DNA of 64,000 nucleotides, from positions 248,001 to 312,000 of the forward strand of contig CAWBBW010000042.1 in assembly GCA_963787135.1 (NCBI GenBank), read 5' to 3'. Both the position numbers and the translations under genes were made by a program. Source of the stretch: Roseiarcus sp963787135 (GTDB lineage: Bacteria > Pseudomonadota > Alphaproteobacteria > Rhizobiales > Beijerinckiaceae). Below, piece by piece: positions 26,756 through 35,010 of the stretch. Each line of letters starts with the position of its first letter. The first letter of the stretch is position 1. Under the pieces are notes generated by a model. The model was not told where the DNA came from and ran no database searches. It was given only the letters and a program-made list of their open reading frames with translations.

Positions 26756-27625
26756 ATGGCGGTGAAATCGAAGTCAAAGGAAAAGGCGCACAAGAGCGAC
26801 GCGAAGGCGCGTTCCATTCATCCCACCGCCGGACCAACGTCCGTGCTCACCCTTCGCAGGCCTTCCGCTCATGGGGGCTACGGCTGGACGCGCGACCTGC
26901 CCGACGCGCGCGACTATCTGTACGCGGCGCCGCTCGACAAGTTCGCGCAGGGTTTGCCTGCGAAAGTCGATCTGCGTCCGCAATGCCCGCCCGTATACGA
27001 TCAGGGTCAATTGGGGAGTTGCACCGCCAACGGCATTGCGGCGGCGATTGAATTCGACCAGGGCAAGCAAGGCGACAAGGAGTTCGCGCCCTCGCGCTTG
27101 TTCATCTACTACAACGAGCGTGTCATCGAAGGCACGGTCAGCCAGGATTCGGGCGCGCAAATTCGAGACGGCGTGAAGGTGGTGGCCAAACTCGGCGCTC
27201 CGCCCGAGACGGACTGGCCCTACAACATCGCGAGTTTCGCGCAGAAGCCGCCTCCGCAGGCTTACACCGACGCTCTGCAGGATCTCGCAACATCCTACAC
27301 TCGGGTGACTCAAAACCTCGCCCAGATGCAGGGGTGTTTGGCGGACGGCTATCCGTTCGTCTTCGGCTTCACAGTCTACCAGAGCTTTGAAAGTCCGGCG
27401 GTGGCCAAAACGGGCATCGTACCCATGCCGGCGCCGGGAGAGAGCGTTCTCGGCGGGCATTGCGTTCTCGCTGTCGGCTACAACAACGCGACCCGCCAGT
27501 TCATCATTCGCAATTCCTGGGGCACGGGCTGGGGGCTCTCGGGATACTGCATGATGCCGTACGAATATCTGATCAGCACGAATCTCGCGAGCGACTTCTG
27601 GACCATTCGCAGCGTGACCGGCTAA
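26756..27625 (+). CDS. Papain-like (C1) cysteine protease
   Basis: A 289-residue C1-fold peptidase. ATG 26756 is preceded by AGGGAGGACCAAG. A Lys/Ser-rich leader of about 30 residues replaces any signal peptide. Then come VDLRPQCPPVYDQGQLGSC, with Gln and the catalytic Cys in GSCTANGIAAA (Trp after Cys replaced by Thr), the catalytic His in GGHCVLAVGYN and Asn in IIRNSWGTGWG. All three catalytic positions plus the oxyanion Gln are kept. There is no long propeptide, so localisation and activation are unclear. Confidence 0.88.
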   Translation: MAVKSKSKEKAHKSDAKARSIHPTAGPTSVLTLRRPSAHGGYGWTRDLPDARDYLYAAPLDKFAQGLPAKVDLRPQCPPVYDQGQLGSCTANGIAAAIEFDQGKQGDKEFAPSRLFIYYNERVIEGTVSQDSGAQIRDGVKVVAKLGAPPETDWPYNIASFAQKPPPQAYTDALQDLATSYTRVTQNLAQMQGCLADGYPFVFGFTVYQSFESPAVAKTGIVPMPAPGESVLGGHCVLAVGYNNATRQFIIRNSWGTGWGLSGYCMMPYEYLISTNLASDFWTIRSVTG

Positions 27626-27677
27626 CGGGTGCAGGCGTGGCTATTGGCAGCATCGCTGCGGGACACGTCGGCGCTCC

Positions 27678-28556
27678 TCACTTAACGCCGGCGGCGCTCG
27701 CGTGAGGCCGGTTCGCGGCGCCGTTCGCACGGCTGAGCGCTTCGCTCGCTTCCCATAGTTGCTTCGCCGCCGCGTCGTCTCGCGCGGCGGCGGAAGGCTG
27801 TGCGATTTTTCGTTTGACGAAATACTGGCCCGTCACGCCCTGAACCTCAGGCGACGAGGCGAGGTGGATGATCGTATCCGCGCCCTGCTCGGGCGAGATG
27901 GCGAACATCCTCACCAGCGGCAAGAACCGGCTCGTCCAGCCTCCCGAGGCGTCGCCAAAGCGCGTCGCGACCACCCCCGGGTGCAAGCAATTGGCGGTGA
28001 CCCCAGTCCCGGCAAGCCTGCGGGCAAGTTCGCGGGTGAAAAGAATATTGGCGAGTTTCGAGCGCCCGTAGGCCTTCCAGCCGTTGTAGCCCCTGGCGGA
28101 CTGCAGATCGGAGAAGTCGAGAACGCCCTGATGCGCCATCGACGAGGTCGAGACGATGCGCGCGGGCGCAGAGGTCGCGAGCCGATCGCGGAGCTCCGCC
28201 GTCAGTACGAAATAGGCCATATGGTTGAGCGCGAAGGTCAGTTCGAGATCCTCAGGCGTCACGCGCCGCTGAGAGAAAACCGCGCCGGCGTTGTTGATGA
28301 GCACATCGACGCGCGGCTCGCTTTTGGCGATCGCCTGGCCCACGCGGCGCGTGTCCGCCACGCTGGAGAGGTCGGCAAGATGCGCGCTGTGGCCGAGCCG
28401 GGGCGCCTGGGTTTCAAGCCTGTTCAGTAGCGCCTCGGCCCGCTTCTCGTCGCGCGCGACGACGACAATCCGCGCGCCCATTCGCGCGAGCGCAAGCGCC
28501 GCGACCTCGCCGATGCCGGACGTTGCGCCGGTCGCCACCACGGTCTTGCCTTGCAT
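27678..28556 (-). CDS. Short-chain dehydrogenase/reductase
   Basis: SDR oxidoreductase of 292 residues resembling the retinol-dehydrogenase-like group. TGATSGIGEVAA is the cofactor loop, NNAGAVFS the structural motif, STSSMAHQG supplies the catalytic Ser, and YGRSKLAN supplies Tyr and Lys. ATG 28556 has AAGGGG 6 bases upstream, better than the adjacent ATG at 28562. Substrate unknown. Confidence 0.9.
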   Translation of the reverse strand: MQGKTVVATGATSGIGEVAALALARMGARIVVVARDEKRAEALLNRLETQAPRLGHSAHLADLSSVADTRRVGQAIAKSEPRVDVLINNAGAVFSQRRVTPEDLELTFALNHMAYFVLTAELRDRLATSAPARIVSTSSMAHQGVLDFSDLQSARGYNGWKAYGRSKLANILFTRELARRLAGTGVTANCLHPGVVATRFGDASGGWTSRFLPLVRMFAISPEQGADTIIHLASSPEVQGVTGQYFVKRKIAQPSAAARDDAAAKQLWEASEALSRANGAANRPHASAAGVK

Positions 28557-28654
28557 GAACATCCCCTTACTGCCAACGGCCCGGTATTCGGGGGCGATCC
28601 ATTCGCGCTATCCTGAGTTGCTTGAAGCGTCGCCGGATGAAGGATCGCAAGTCA

Positions 28655-29983
28655 ATGGCCAAGGACCAGCAGGGGTTGACTCTCGCCGGCTCGAAGGCGT
28701 CGGCAAAGGCTTTCGATCGCGCAGTCGCCGACTATTACGCGCTTTCCGGCGACCCGGTCGGCGCTCTCAAGCAGGCGCTCGCCATCGATCCCGGCTTTGC
28801 ACTCGGCGGCGTTGCGATCGCGGGCCTCTTCATGATCGGCGGATTTCGTAGCGACCATCCCGAGGTCGCGGCCGCGCTTCGCGCGGCGGAGACGGCGATC
28901 GCGGGAGCCTCTGCCCGCGAAAGGCTCCATCTCGCCGCGGTCAGGGCGTGGGCCGCTGGCCGGGCTTCGGAGGCGACGCTGGCCTGGGAGGCGATTCTCA
29001 CCGACTGGCCGACCGACGCGCTGGCGCTCCGCTTCGGCCAGGACGCCTATTTCTTTCTCGGCCAGTCGCTGGCGCTGCGCGATTCGATCGCGCGCGTGCT
29101 GCCTGCCTGGGATCGCGACAATCCGCTGACGAGCTTCGTCCTCGGGGCTTACGCCTTCGGGCTCGAGGAGACGGGCGAACTCGGGCGCGCGGAAGATGTC
29201 GGCCGCGATGCGCTGACCCGTAATCCGCGCGACGCCTGGGCCGTGCATGCAATGGCCCATGTGTTCGAGACAGCGAACCGCCAGGAAGAGGGAGTAGCTT
29301 TTCTCAAGGAAACGCGGCCGGACTGGAGCCCCGCGCATTTCATGGTGGGCCACAACGGTTGGCATCTCGCCCTCTATCTGATCGAACAGGGGCGGACCGC
29401 CGCGGTCCTCGCCGACTACGACCGGTTTGTCGCGCCGAAGCTCGCCGACGACATGACTCTCGACCGGATCGACGCCGCGTCGCTCCTGTGGCGGCTCGAG
29501 CTCGCGGGCGTCGACGTAGGCGATCGCTGGGGCTCGGTCGCGCAGGCCTGGATGGCGCATGTCGACGACCATGTGCTCGCTTTCAACGATCTCCATTGCG
29601 CGTTCGCCGCGGCGCGTTCGCAGGACCCGTGCGACGTCGAACGGCTGCGCCGCTCGCTCGACGATTTCGAGCGCCACGGCGTCGGCCACAACCGGCAGGT
29701 GACCGCGGACGTCGGCCGTGTGCTCATCGACGGCGCGCTCGCTTTCGCCGGCGGCGACTTTCGCGGCGCGGTCGAGACGATTCTGCCCGCGCGCTACGAG
29801 GCGTTTCGCATCGGCGGCAGCCACGCCCAGCGCGACATCGTCAACTTGACGCTGATCGCCGCCGCGGAGCGATCCGGGCAATGGCGCCTCGCCCGGGCGC
29901 TGCTCGCCGAGCGGGTCGCCGTCCGGGCGACCGCGCTGACAAAGAAGCAGTATGAAGAGGCGGCGCGCCGCGCCGCGCTCTAA
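28655..29983 (+). CDS. TPR protein of the TTC38/StaR-like family
   Basis: A cytosolic protein of about 442 residues built of helical tetratricopeptide-like repeats. Landmarks are ALKQALAIDPGFALGGVA, DWPTDALALRFGQDAYFFLG, NPRDAWAVHAMAHVFET, FMVGHNGWHLALYLIEQG and the C-terminal GGSHAQRDIVNLTLI, all conserved in TTC38-like proteins. The His-rich motifs (HAMAHV, GHNGWHLAL) are invariant in the family and suggest a bound ligand, but no reaction is known. ATG 28655 is preferred; ATGs at 28622 and 28637 are possible. Confidence 0.85.
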   Translation: MAKDQQGLTLAGSKASAKAFDRAVADYYALSGDPVGALKQALAIDPGFALGGVAIAGLFMIGGFRSDHPEVAAALRAAETAIAGASARERLHLAAVRAWAAGRASEATLAWEAILTDWPTDALALRFGQDAYFFLGQSLALRDSIARVLPAWDRDNPLTSFVLGAYAFGLEETGELGRAEDVGRDALTRNPRDAWAVHAMAHVFETANRQEEGVAFLKETRPDWSPAHFMVGHNGWHLALYLIEQGRTAAVLADYDRFVAPKLADDMTLDRIDAASLLWRLELAGVDVGDRWGSVAQAWMAHVDDHVLAFNDLHCAFAAARSQDPCDVERLRRSLDDFERHGVGHNRQVTADVGRVLIDGALAFAGGDFRGAVETILPARYEAFRIGGSHAQRDIVNLTLIAAAERSGQWRLARALLAERVAVRATALTKKQYEEAARRAAL

Positions 29984-30012
29984 CTTGGAGCGAATCCTGG
30001 ATGCGGCAGAGG

Positions 30013-30228
30013 TCAGCCGCCTTTCTTCAGGGACGGTAGAGAGGACTGCACCGCACTGGAACTTTGGGCCGCGGCGGAGCTCGCCACCGCGACGGGCTTA
30101 AAATCCCCGTCGCTATCTTTGACCTGAGCGGACAGGGCGTTTCGAGACTTATAGTCCCCGTCTGCCGTTGTCGCGAGGGACGCCGAACTCACATTGGCGG
30201 GCGCGGGTGAAACTGCTGATACCGACAT
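30013..30228 (-). CDS. Small Ser/Ala-rich protein with a repeated DGDYK/DGDFK motif
   Basis: A 71-residue protein with GGAG 10 bases before ATG 30228. Residues about 24-45 hold an imperfect repeat: TADGDYKSRN, then KDSDGDFKP. The flanks are Ser/Ala/Val-rich and unstructured-looking, and the tail is LPSLKKGG. I believe I have seen similar small proteins in related Hyphomicrobiales but cannot name a function. There is no signal peptide and no membrane span. Confidence 0.6.
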   Translation of the reverse strand: MSVSAVSPAPANVSSASLATTADGDYKSRNALSAQVKDSDGDFKPVAVASSAAAQSSSAVQSSLPSLKKGG

Positions 30229-30609
30229 CGTGTTCTCCATGTGTAACCAACGGTTCATGGGACGTATTGGAGCCGTGATCTCGCGACGGCGACCGATTCG
30301 TCAGTCGAGCATGTCGGAGTTTCGCCGACGGGAAGGAGCGGCTTCATGCCTTTGCCCGCGTCGACCGCGCGACAGTCCCTCCGATCAGCAAACGGTATTC
30401 GCCATTCGTGAACGCAAGCTTAGCCGTAGGTCGTGACCGGGGAATATTACGAAATGTTATAGTTCCCGCCGCTTTCTTGCCACGGCTCGGAATCTCGCTT
30501 GCGCAGAAGGAAGGTCTGGGAACGTGATCGAGCAGCGCGCGGTATCAGCCAATGGGGTATTGGTGCTGCGCTTGCCCGATTCCCGGGCGACCATCGCAGT
30601 TCCGACGGA
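30229..30609. other. Gene-free divergent region upstream of the two-component system
   Basis: About 380 bases between a small minus-strand gene and the response regulator. It should hold promoters for both. Locally AT-richer patches at 30435-30475 (around GAATATTACGAAATGTTATAG) are the likely site for the regulator promoter, but no clear hexamer pair can be assigned. No coding potential seen. Confidence 0.5.
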
Positions 30610-31287
30610 ATGAGAGTCCTGATCATCGAGGACGACGAAGAGACCGCTCGCTTCCTGGCGGACGGGCTAAGAGCGCGCGGGCATCAGCCCGAGGTCGCCC
30701 AAAACGGACGCGACGGGGTCGATGCGGCGATCCGGGAGCGCTTCGACGTCATCATCCTCGACCGAATGCTGCCTCATCTCGACGGTCTCGGCGTCGTGGC
30801 GTTGATCCGGTCGGGGGGCGTATCGACGCCGGTGCTCTTTCTCACCAATCTTTCGGGCATCGACGATCGCGTCGAGGGATTGGCGGCCGGCGGCGACGAT
30901 TATCTCGTCAAGCCCTTCGACTTCGAGGAGCTGATGGCGCGCCTGCTTGCGCTCGCGCGCCGGCCTACCCTCGGCGCCTCGCCGACGAAGCTCGCGGCGG
31001 GAGATCTCGAAATGGACCTCGTCGCGCGCACAGTGCGCCGCGGCGGCGAAGCCATCGACCTTCAGCCGCGCGAGTTTAGTCTGCTTGAATATTTGTTGCG
31101 CAGCGAAGGTCGCGTCGTGACCCGCAGAATGCTGCTCGAGCAGGTTTGGGAATACAATTTCGATCCGAAGACCAATATCGTCGAGACCCACATCAGCCGT
31201 CTACGGACCAAGATCGATCGCGGCCGAACCCCCGCGTTGATCCAAACCGTACGCGGCGCGGGATACGCGCTGCGTGCCCCGGCTTAG
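30610..31287 (+). CDS. OmpR-family response regulator
   Basis: A 225-residue transcriptional regulator. The receiver domain (residues 1-120) has the acidic pair EDDEE, the phosphoacceptor Asp in IILDRMLP (about 51), Thr/Ser in FLTNLSG and Lys in DYLVKPF. The C-terminal winged helix starts near 130 and includes QPREFSLLEYLLR and TNIVETHISRLRTKI. ATG 30610 starts the canonical MRVLIIEDD. Its stop lies 14 bases inside the kinase gene, so the pair is co-translated. Confidence 0.95.
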   Translation: MRVLIIEDDEETARFLADGLRARGHQPEVAQNGRDGVDAAIRERFDVIILDRMLPHLDGLGVVALIRSGGVSTPVLFLTNLSGIDDRVEGLAAGGDDYLVKPFDFEELMARLLALARRPTLGASPTKLAAGDLEMDLVARTVRRGGEAIDLQPREFSLLEYLLRSEGRVVTRRMLLEQVWEYNFDPKTNIVETHISRLRTKIDRGRTPALIQTVRGAGYALRAPA

Positions 31288-32647
31288 TCTCGTCCGGACG
31301 ACGAGCTTTCGTCTCGCCGCCATTTACCTTTTCCTGTTTACCTTATCGGCGCTTGCGCTGGGCGCGTTCGTCTACCTCTCCGTGCGCCACGAAATCCTCG
31401 CCGACTTCGACGAAAGGATCGTCGAGGAATCCGACTCGCTTCAGCGCATTTTCGCCAGCGAGGGGCGGGAGCGCCTCACCGAAATCCTCGAGGCGCGCGG
31501 TTCGAGCGGCGGCGCGCTGACCTACGGGCTTCAAAGCCCGGACGGCAGCCAGCTGGCCGGGACCCTGAGCGTGCCCGCCGCCCGCGGGCCGCGCGTCGGC
31601 TGGACCGACCTGAAGGAGGCGGAAGACAATGAAGCGCCGGAAGAAAAGCCGGAGGTTCTGCGCGCGCTGGTGACTCCGCTTGCGGACGGGTCGATCCTCA
31701 TCGTCGGCGACGAGCAGCGGCGCACGGACACAGCTTTGGGCGGCATTCTGTCCGCTTTCGCGTGGGCGGTCGGCGCGACAATTGCGCTCGGCGTCGCCGG
31801 GGGCCTTTGGCTCAGCGCCCAATTCCTGCGCCGCGTCGATGCGATGCGGCTCGCCGCGCACGGCATCATCGCCGGCGACTGGAGCCGCCGCATCCCGCTG
31901 ACCCCGATCAACGACGACCTGTCCGCCCTGGCGCGCACGTTCAACCGCCTGTTTGACCGGATCGAGAAACTCCTGCTGGCCAACAAGCAGGTCAGCGCGG
32001 ACGTCGCGCACGACTTGCGTAAGCCGCTCGCTCACGTCTTGCGCCGCCTGGAGGCAGCTCGATTGAGCGACGCGCCATCAAACGCAATCCGAAGCGCCCT
32101 CGATGGCTCGATCGCCGAGATTGAAGCGGTGCTCGAAACATTCGACGCCCTGTTGCGCATCGGCCAGATCGAGGCCGGCGCCCGACGCGCCGCGTTCAAG
32201 CCGCTCGACTTGGGAGAAATCGCTCGCGACGTCGTCGAGGCCTTCCAGCCCGCCGCCGACGAAGGGGGCAGAACGCTGGCCGCGCGTCTCGACACGCCAA
32301 TGCCGATGCTCGGCGATAAGGAACTGCTGACCCAGATGATCGCGAATTTGCTCGACAACGCCCTGAGGCACACGCCCCAGGGCGTTCGAATCATCGTCGC
32401 GGGCGACCATTCGCCGCGTGGCCTTCGCCTGACGGTCGAGGACAACGGACCGGGGGTCGACTCGCGGGATTTGCCTATGATCTTTCAGCGGTTCTACCGC
32501 GCCGGGGCGGCGCGGAGCTCGCCAGGAAGCGGGCTCGGCCTCAGCCTTGTGGCGGCGATCGCCGAACTGCACGGTCTCGACTGTTTGGCCTCGGACAGCC
32601 ATCCCGGCCTCAGGGTCACGTTGTCGACGGCCGAGCAGGACGAATAG
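31274..32647 (+). CDS. Sensor histidine kinase
   Basis: A 457-residue inner-membrane kinase partner of the regulator. TM1 is at about residues 12-35, a periplasmic sensor of about 120 residues follows, TM2 is at about 157-178, then HAMP (LARTFNRLFDRIEKLL). The H-box VSADVAHDLRKPLAHVLRRLE carries the phosphoacceptor His; unusually it reads HDLRKP rather than HDLRTP. The N-box is LLDNALRHTP, with G1 DNGPGVD and G2 GSGLGLSL. The start is GTG overlapping the regulator gene. The adjacent PepSY and cytochrome b561 genes suggest a redox or metal-related stimulus (inference). Confidence 0.93.
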   Translation: MPRLSLVRTTSFRLAAIYLFLFTLSALALGAFVYLSVRHEILADFDERIVEESDSLQRIFASEGRERLTEILEARGSSGGALTYGLQSPDGSQLAGTLSVPAARGPRVGWTDLKEAEDNEAPEEKPEVLRALVTPLADGSILIVGDEQRRTDTALGGILSAFAWAVGATIALGVAGGLWLSAQFLRRVDAMRLAAHGIIAGDWSRRIPLTPINDDLSALARTFNRLFDRIEKLLLANKQVSADVAHDLRKPLAHVLRRLEAARLSDAPSNAIRSALDGSIAEIEAVLETFDALLRIGQIEAGARRAAFKPLDLGEIARDVVEAFQPAADEGGRTLAARLDTPMPMLGDKELLTQMIANLLDNALRHTPQGVRIIVAGDHSPRGLRLTVEDNGPGVDSRDLPMIFQRFYRAGAARSSPGSGLGLSLVAAIAELHGLDCLASDSHPGLRVTLSTAEQDE

Positions 32648-32658
32648 TCTCACCGAGG

Positions 32659-33219
32659 CTAGGCGACATCGCCCGGTCCGGGGGCGCGCTTGTCGCCGAT
32701 CACCATGGCGCGCGCCAGGTTTTCCCGATGCCGCAGGCTTGCCAGAACGACGCCAAAGAAATGGGCGACCACTAGGAGGAGGACGCCATGAGCGAGAACC
32801 GAGTGCAGCCTCTGCAAGGACGTCGAGCCCCAGAACGTGTCCATTGTGAGCATCCAACCCGTCGCCGCAGTCGCGGCCACCGCGGCGAGCAGGACGACGA
32901 CCATGGCCCCGCCGGCCGGGTTGTGACCGATGAACCGCCGCTCCGAACCGGCCGCGATCGACTTGAGATAGTCGACGACCGCGGCCGGCGAACGCACGAA
33001 TTGCGAGAAACGCGCGTAGCCGGGCCCGAAAAACCCCCAGGCGATCCGCGCAAGCACGAGCGCGCCTGCTGCGTATCCGGCGAGATTGTGCAGGGTCTCC
33101 GGACCCTCGCCGCTGAGCCACGCGACCGCGAAGCTGAGCGCGAGGGTCCAGTGGAACGTCCGCACGAAGGGATCCCAGACCCGGATGGTCGCCGTTCCGG
33201 CGCGCAACGCAGCGCTCAA
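32659..33219 (-). CDS. Cytochrome b561-type membrane protein
   Basis: A di-haem b-type cytochrome of about 186 residues and four membrane helices. Likely haem-ligand histidines lie in RTFHWTLA, ETLHNLAGY, LHSVLAHG and VVAHFFGVV. It probably moves electrons across or within the inner membrane. A TTG at 33219, 5 bases after the PepSY stop, is the likely start because the preceding codons belong to the overlapping PepSY gene; this makes a two-gene operon. Confidence 0.85.
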   Translation of the reverse strand: MSAALRAGTATIRVWDPFVRTFHWTLALSFAVAWLSGEGPETLHNLAGYAAGALVLARIAWGFFGPGYARFSQFVRSPAAVVDYLKSIAAGSERRFIGHNPAGGAMVVVLLAAVAATAATGWMLTMDTFWGSTSLQRLHSVLAHGVLLLVVAHFFGVVLASLRHRENLARAMVIGDKRAPGPGDVA

Positions 33220-33223
33220 GCGA

Positions 33224-33505
33224 TCAGTTCTCGCCGGCTTCGGCGTTGTCGAGCTTCTGGAGCGTCTCGGCGTTGAAGGCCATGTTGGCGCGCTTGCCCG
33301 CCTTGTCGGTCGCGTAGACCTCGTAGCAGCCACCCTCGACCTTGATCTGGCGAACACTGTAGCCATCCGCCTGCAACTGGGACTCGAGCGCAGACCTGGG
33401 CTGCCATTTGTCCTTGGGCGCGCTCGAGCATTTTCCGGCCGCGAGCGAAGGGCCGGCGGCGGCGACCGTGACCACGGCGAAGGCACAGAAGAATTTCATC
33501 ATCAT
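33224..33505 (-). CDS. PepSY-domain periplasmic protein
   Basis: A 93-residue secreted protein. The signal peptide starts MMMKFFCAFAVV and ends near SLAAG. The mature part is a single PepSY-like domain: SALESQLQADGYSVRQIKVEGGCYEVYATDKAGKR split over strand-helix-strand, with Cys at two positions. GGAGATCC precedes ATG 33505. PepSY plus cytochrome b561 beside a two-component system is a recurrent arrangement in proteobacteria. Confidence 0.85.
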   Translation of the reverse strand: MMMKFFCAFAVVTVAAAGPSLAAGKCSSAPKDKWQPRSALESQLQADGYSVRQIKVEGGCYEVYATDKAGKRANMAFNAETLQKLDNAEAGEN

Positions 33506-33803
33506 GGATCTCCAGGGCAGGTTTCGAGAAAGGCGTCCGGGCTCCACGCCGTGAACGCGAGGCGCCGGTTTCCGCGCCCAGTCCGCCTGAATTGCGGTCT
33601 GCAGATTACGGATCGCCAATGTCCGCCCGAGCTCGGGCGCCCCCAAAGGGATCTGAGCTGGCCCGCACGGGGCAAGGACCCAAACTGCGGCTTTCGGTCG
33701 CTTTATGACCGGCTGGCCTTGGGCCGCGGACTGCGTTAATGATGAATAAACGCCTCCCGTGTAATTTGAGTCGAATGCGTGAGGCGTGAGCGTAGGGCGA
33801 AGG

Positions 33804-34937
33804 ATGCTGGGGATCGACGCGACATTTGGCGACGTTTTACCTGATCAAGGGCGGGACCCTCGTCAGGGTCTTCTGAAGATCGTTCCCGGCGCTGCGGCTC
33901 TGGCGCTTGCCGGGTGCGTCGGCGTGTGGCTCCTCCCTGCGCGTCAGCACGCCTCGCCGGAACTCGTCGTCGCCCGGCCGGCCTCGGCGCCGGTTGCCGC
34001 TCCGGCCAAAGAGATCGCCTCGAAGCCTTTTGGCGATATCATTGTCGATCCCAGTTTTGTCGCGGAAATGACCCCGGCCGCGCCGGCAGGCGACGGTTCG
34101 CAGTCAGCGAGCCTCGAAGCCGCTGCGCCAGCTCCCCCCGCGGCGACCCCGCAGACCGAGATTGTTCCGCCCGCATCGGCGGCGATCCCGCTGCCCGATG
34201 TCATCCCGCTGCCGCCGAAGCGCGACGTTCCGCAGATCGCCGACGAGGCGCCTTTGCCGCCGCCCCGGCCCCCGGAGCTAGGACTGAACCCGACCGCTTC
34301 GGCGCCGGACAATCATGTCGCCCAACAGACCCGCAGGCCCGCAGGTCCAGCCGGGCCGGTCGACAGTCGCAACATTTTCGAGAAGCTGCTCGGACTCGGC
34401 CAGCCCTCCGCGCCAGCCGTAGCCAGCAAGGCGCCGGAGAACCGCGTCGCATCCGTCGCGCCCGAAGCCCACACGACATTCACCGCGCCGGAAGGCCGCG
34501 TCACAGGCAGGCCGCTCTTCGGCTTCTTCGGGCCGCCCACGGCTCCAGTCGCCGGTTATGACCAGTGGACCGCCGTCTATGACATCTCGGCGCGCACCGT
34601 CTATCTGCCCGATGGCACTCGGCTCGAGGCCCATTCGGGCTATGGGGACAAGCTCGACGATCCCCGTTACGTGAGCGAGCGCATGCGCGGCGCCACCCCG
34701 CCCAATGTCTATGCGCTGGAGCCGCGCGAGGGGTCCTTCCACGGCGTCCAGGCGCTGCGTCTCACGCCAGTCGGCGACGGCCCCCTGTTCGGTCGGGCGG
34801 GACTGCTCGCCCACCCCTACATGCTCGGCCCGGACGGCCAGTCCAACGGCTGCGTGTCGTTCAAGGACTACGACGCCTTCCTGCGCGCCTATCAGAGCGG
34901 GCAGGTCAAGAAGCTGGTTGTCGTCTCCAGGCTCTGA
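33804..34937 (+). CDS. DUF2778 (tlde1-domain) envelope protein with proline-rich linker
   Basis: About 377 residues. An N-terminal hydrophobic segment (AAALALAGCVGVWLL, about residues 29-43) anchors or exports it. Some 170 residues of Pro/Ala-rich linker follow, and the C-terminal 125 residues form the DUF2778/tlde1 domain: DISARTVYLPDGTRLEAHSGYG and HPYMLGPDGQSNGCVSF with His, Ser and Cys as in L,D-transpeptidase-like enzymes acting on peptidoglycan. The domain is known from T6SS effectors, but in Hyphomicrobiales it often stands alone in the envelope, and no T6SS genes are here. The start could also be GTG 33786. Confidence 0.82.
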   Translation: MLGIDATFGDVLPDQGRDPRQGLLKIVPGAAALALAGCVGVWLLPARQHASPELVVARPASAPVAAPAKEIASKPFGDIIVDPSFVAEMTPAAPAGDGSQSASLEAAAPAPPAATPQTEIVPPASAAIPLPDVIPLPPKRDVPQIADEAPLPPPRPPELGLNPTASAPDNHVAQQTRRPAGPAGPVDSRNIFEKLLGLGQPSAPAVASKAPENRVASVAPEAHTTFTAPEGRVTGRPLFGFFGPPTAPVAGYDQWTAVYDISARTVYLPDGTRLEAHSGYGDKLDDPRYVSERMRGATPPNVYALEPREGSFHGVQALRLTPVGDGPLFGRAGLLAHPYMLGPDGQSNGCVSFKDYDAFLRAYQSGQVKKLVVVSRL

Positions 34938-35010
34938 CTGACGCAGCCGCTCTCCCCGTTCTATTGCTTTGCGAGCGTGTCCAGCACTCGCCCCGCTACG
35001 CGGTCAGCAG

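Noticed and set aside
33804..34937. A type VI secretion effector locus
   Set aside because: The tlde1/DUF2778 domain alone does not imply T6SS; no Hcp, VgrG, PAAR or immunity gene is nearby and the protein has its own export segment.
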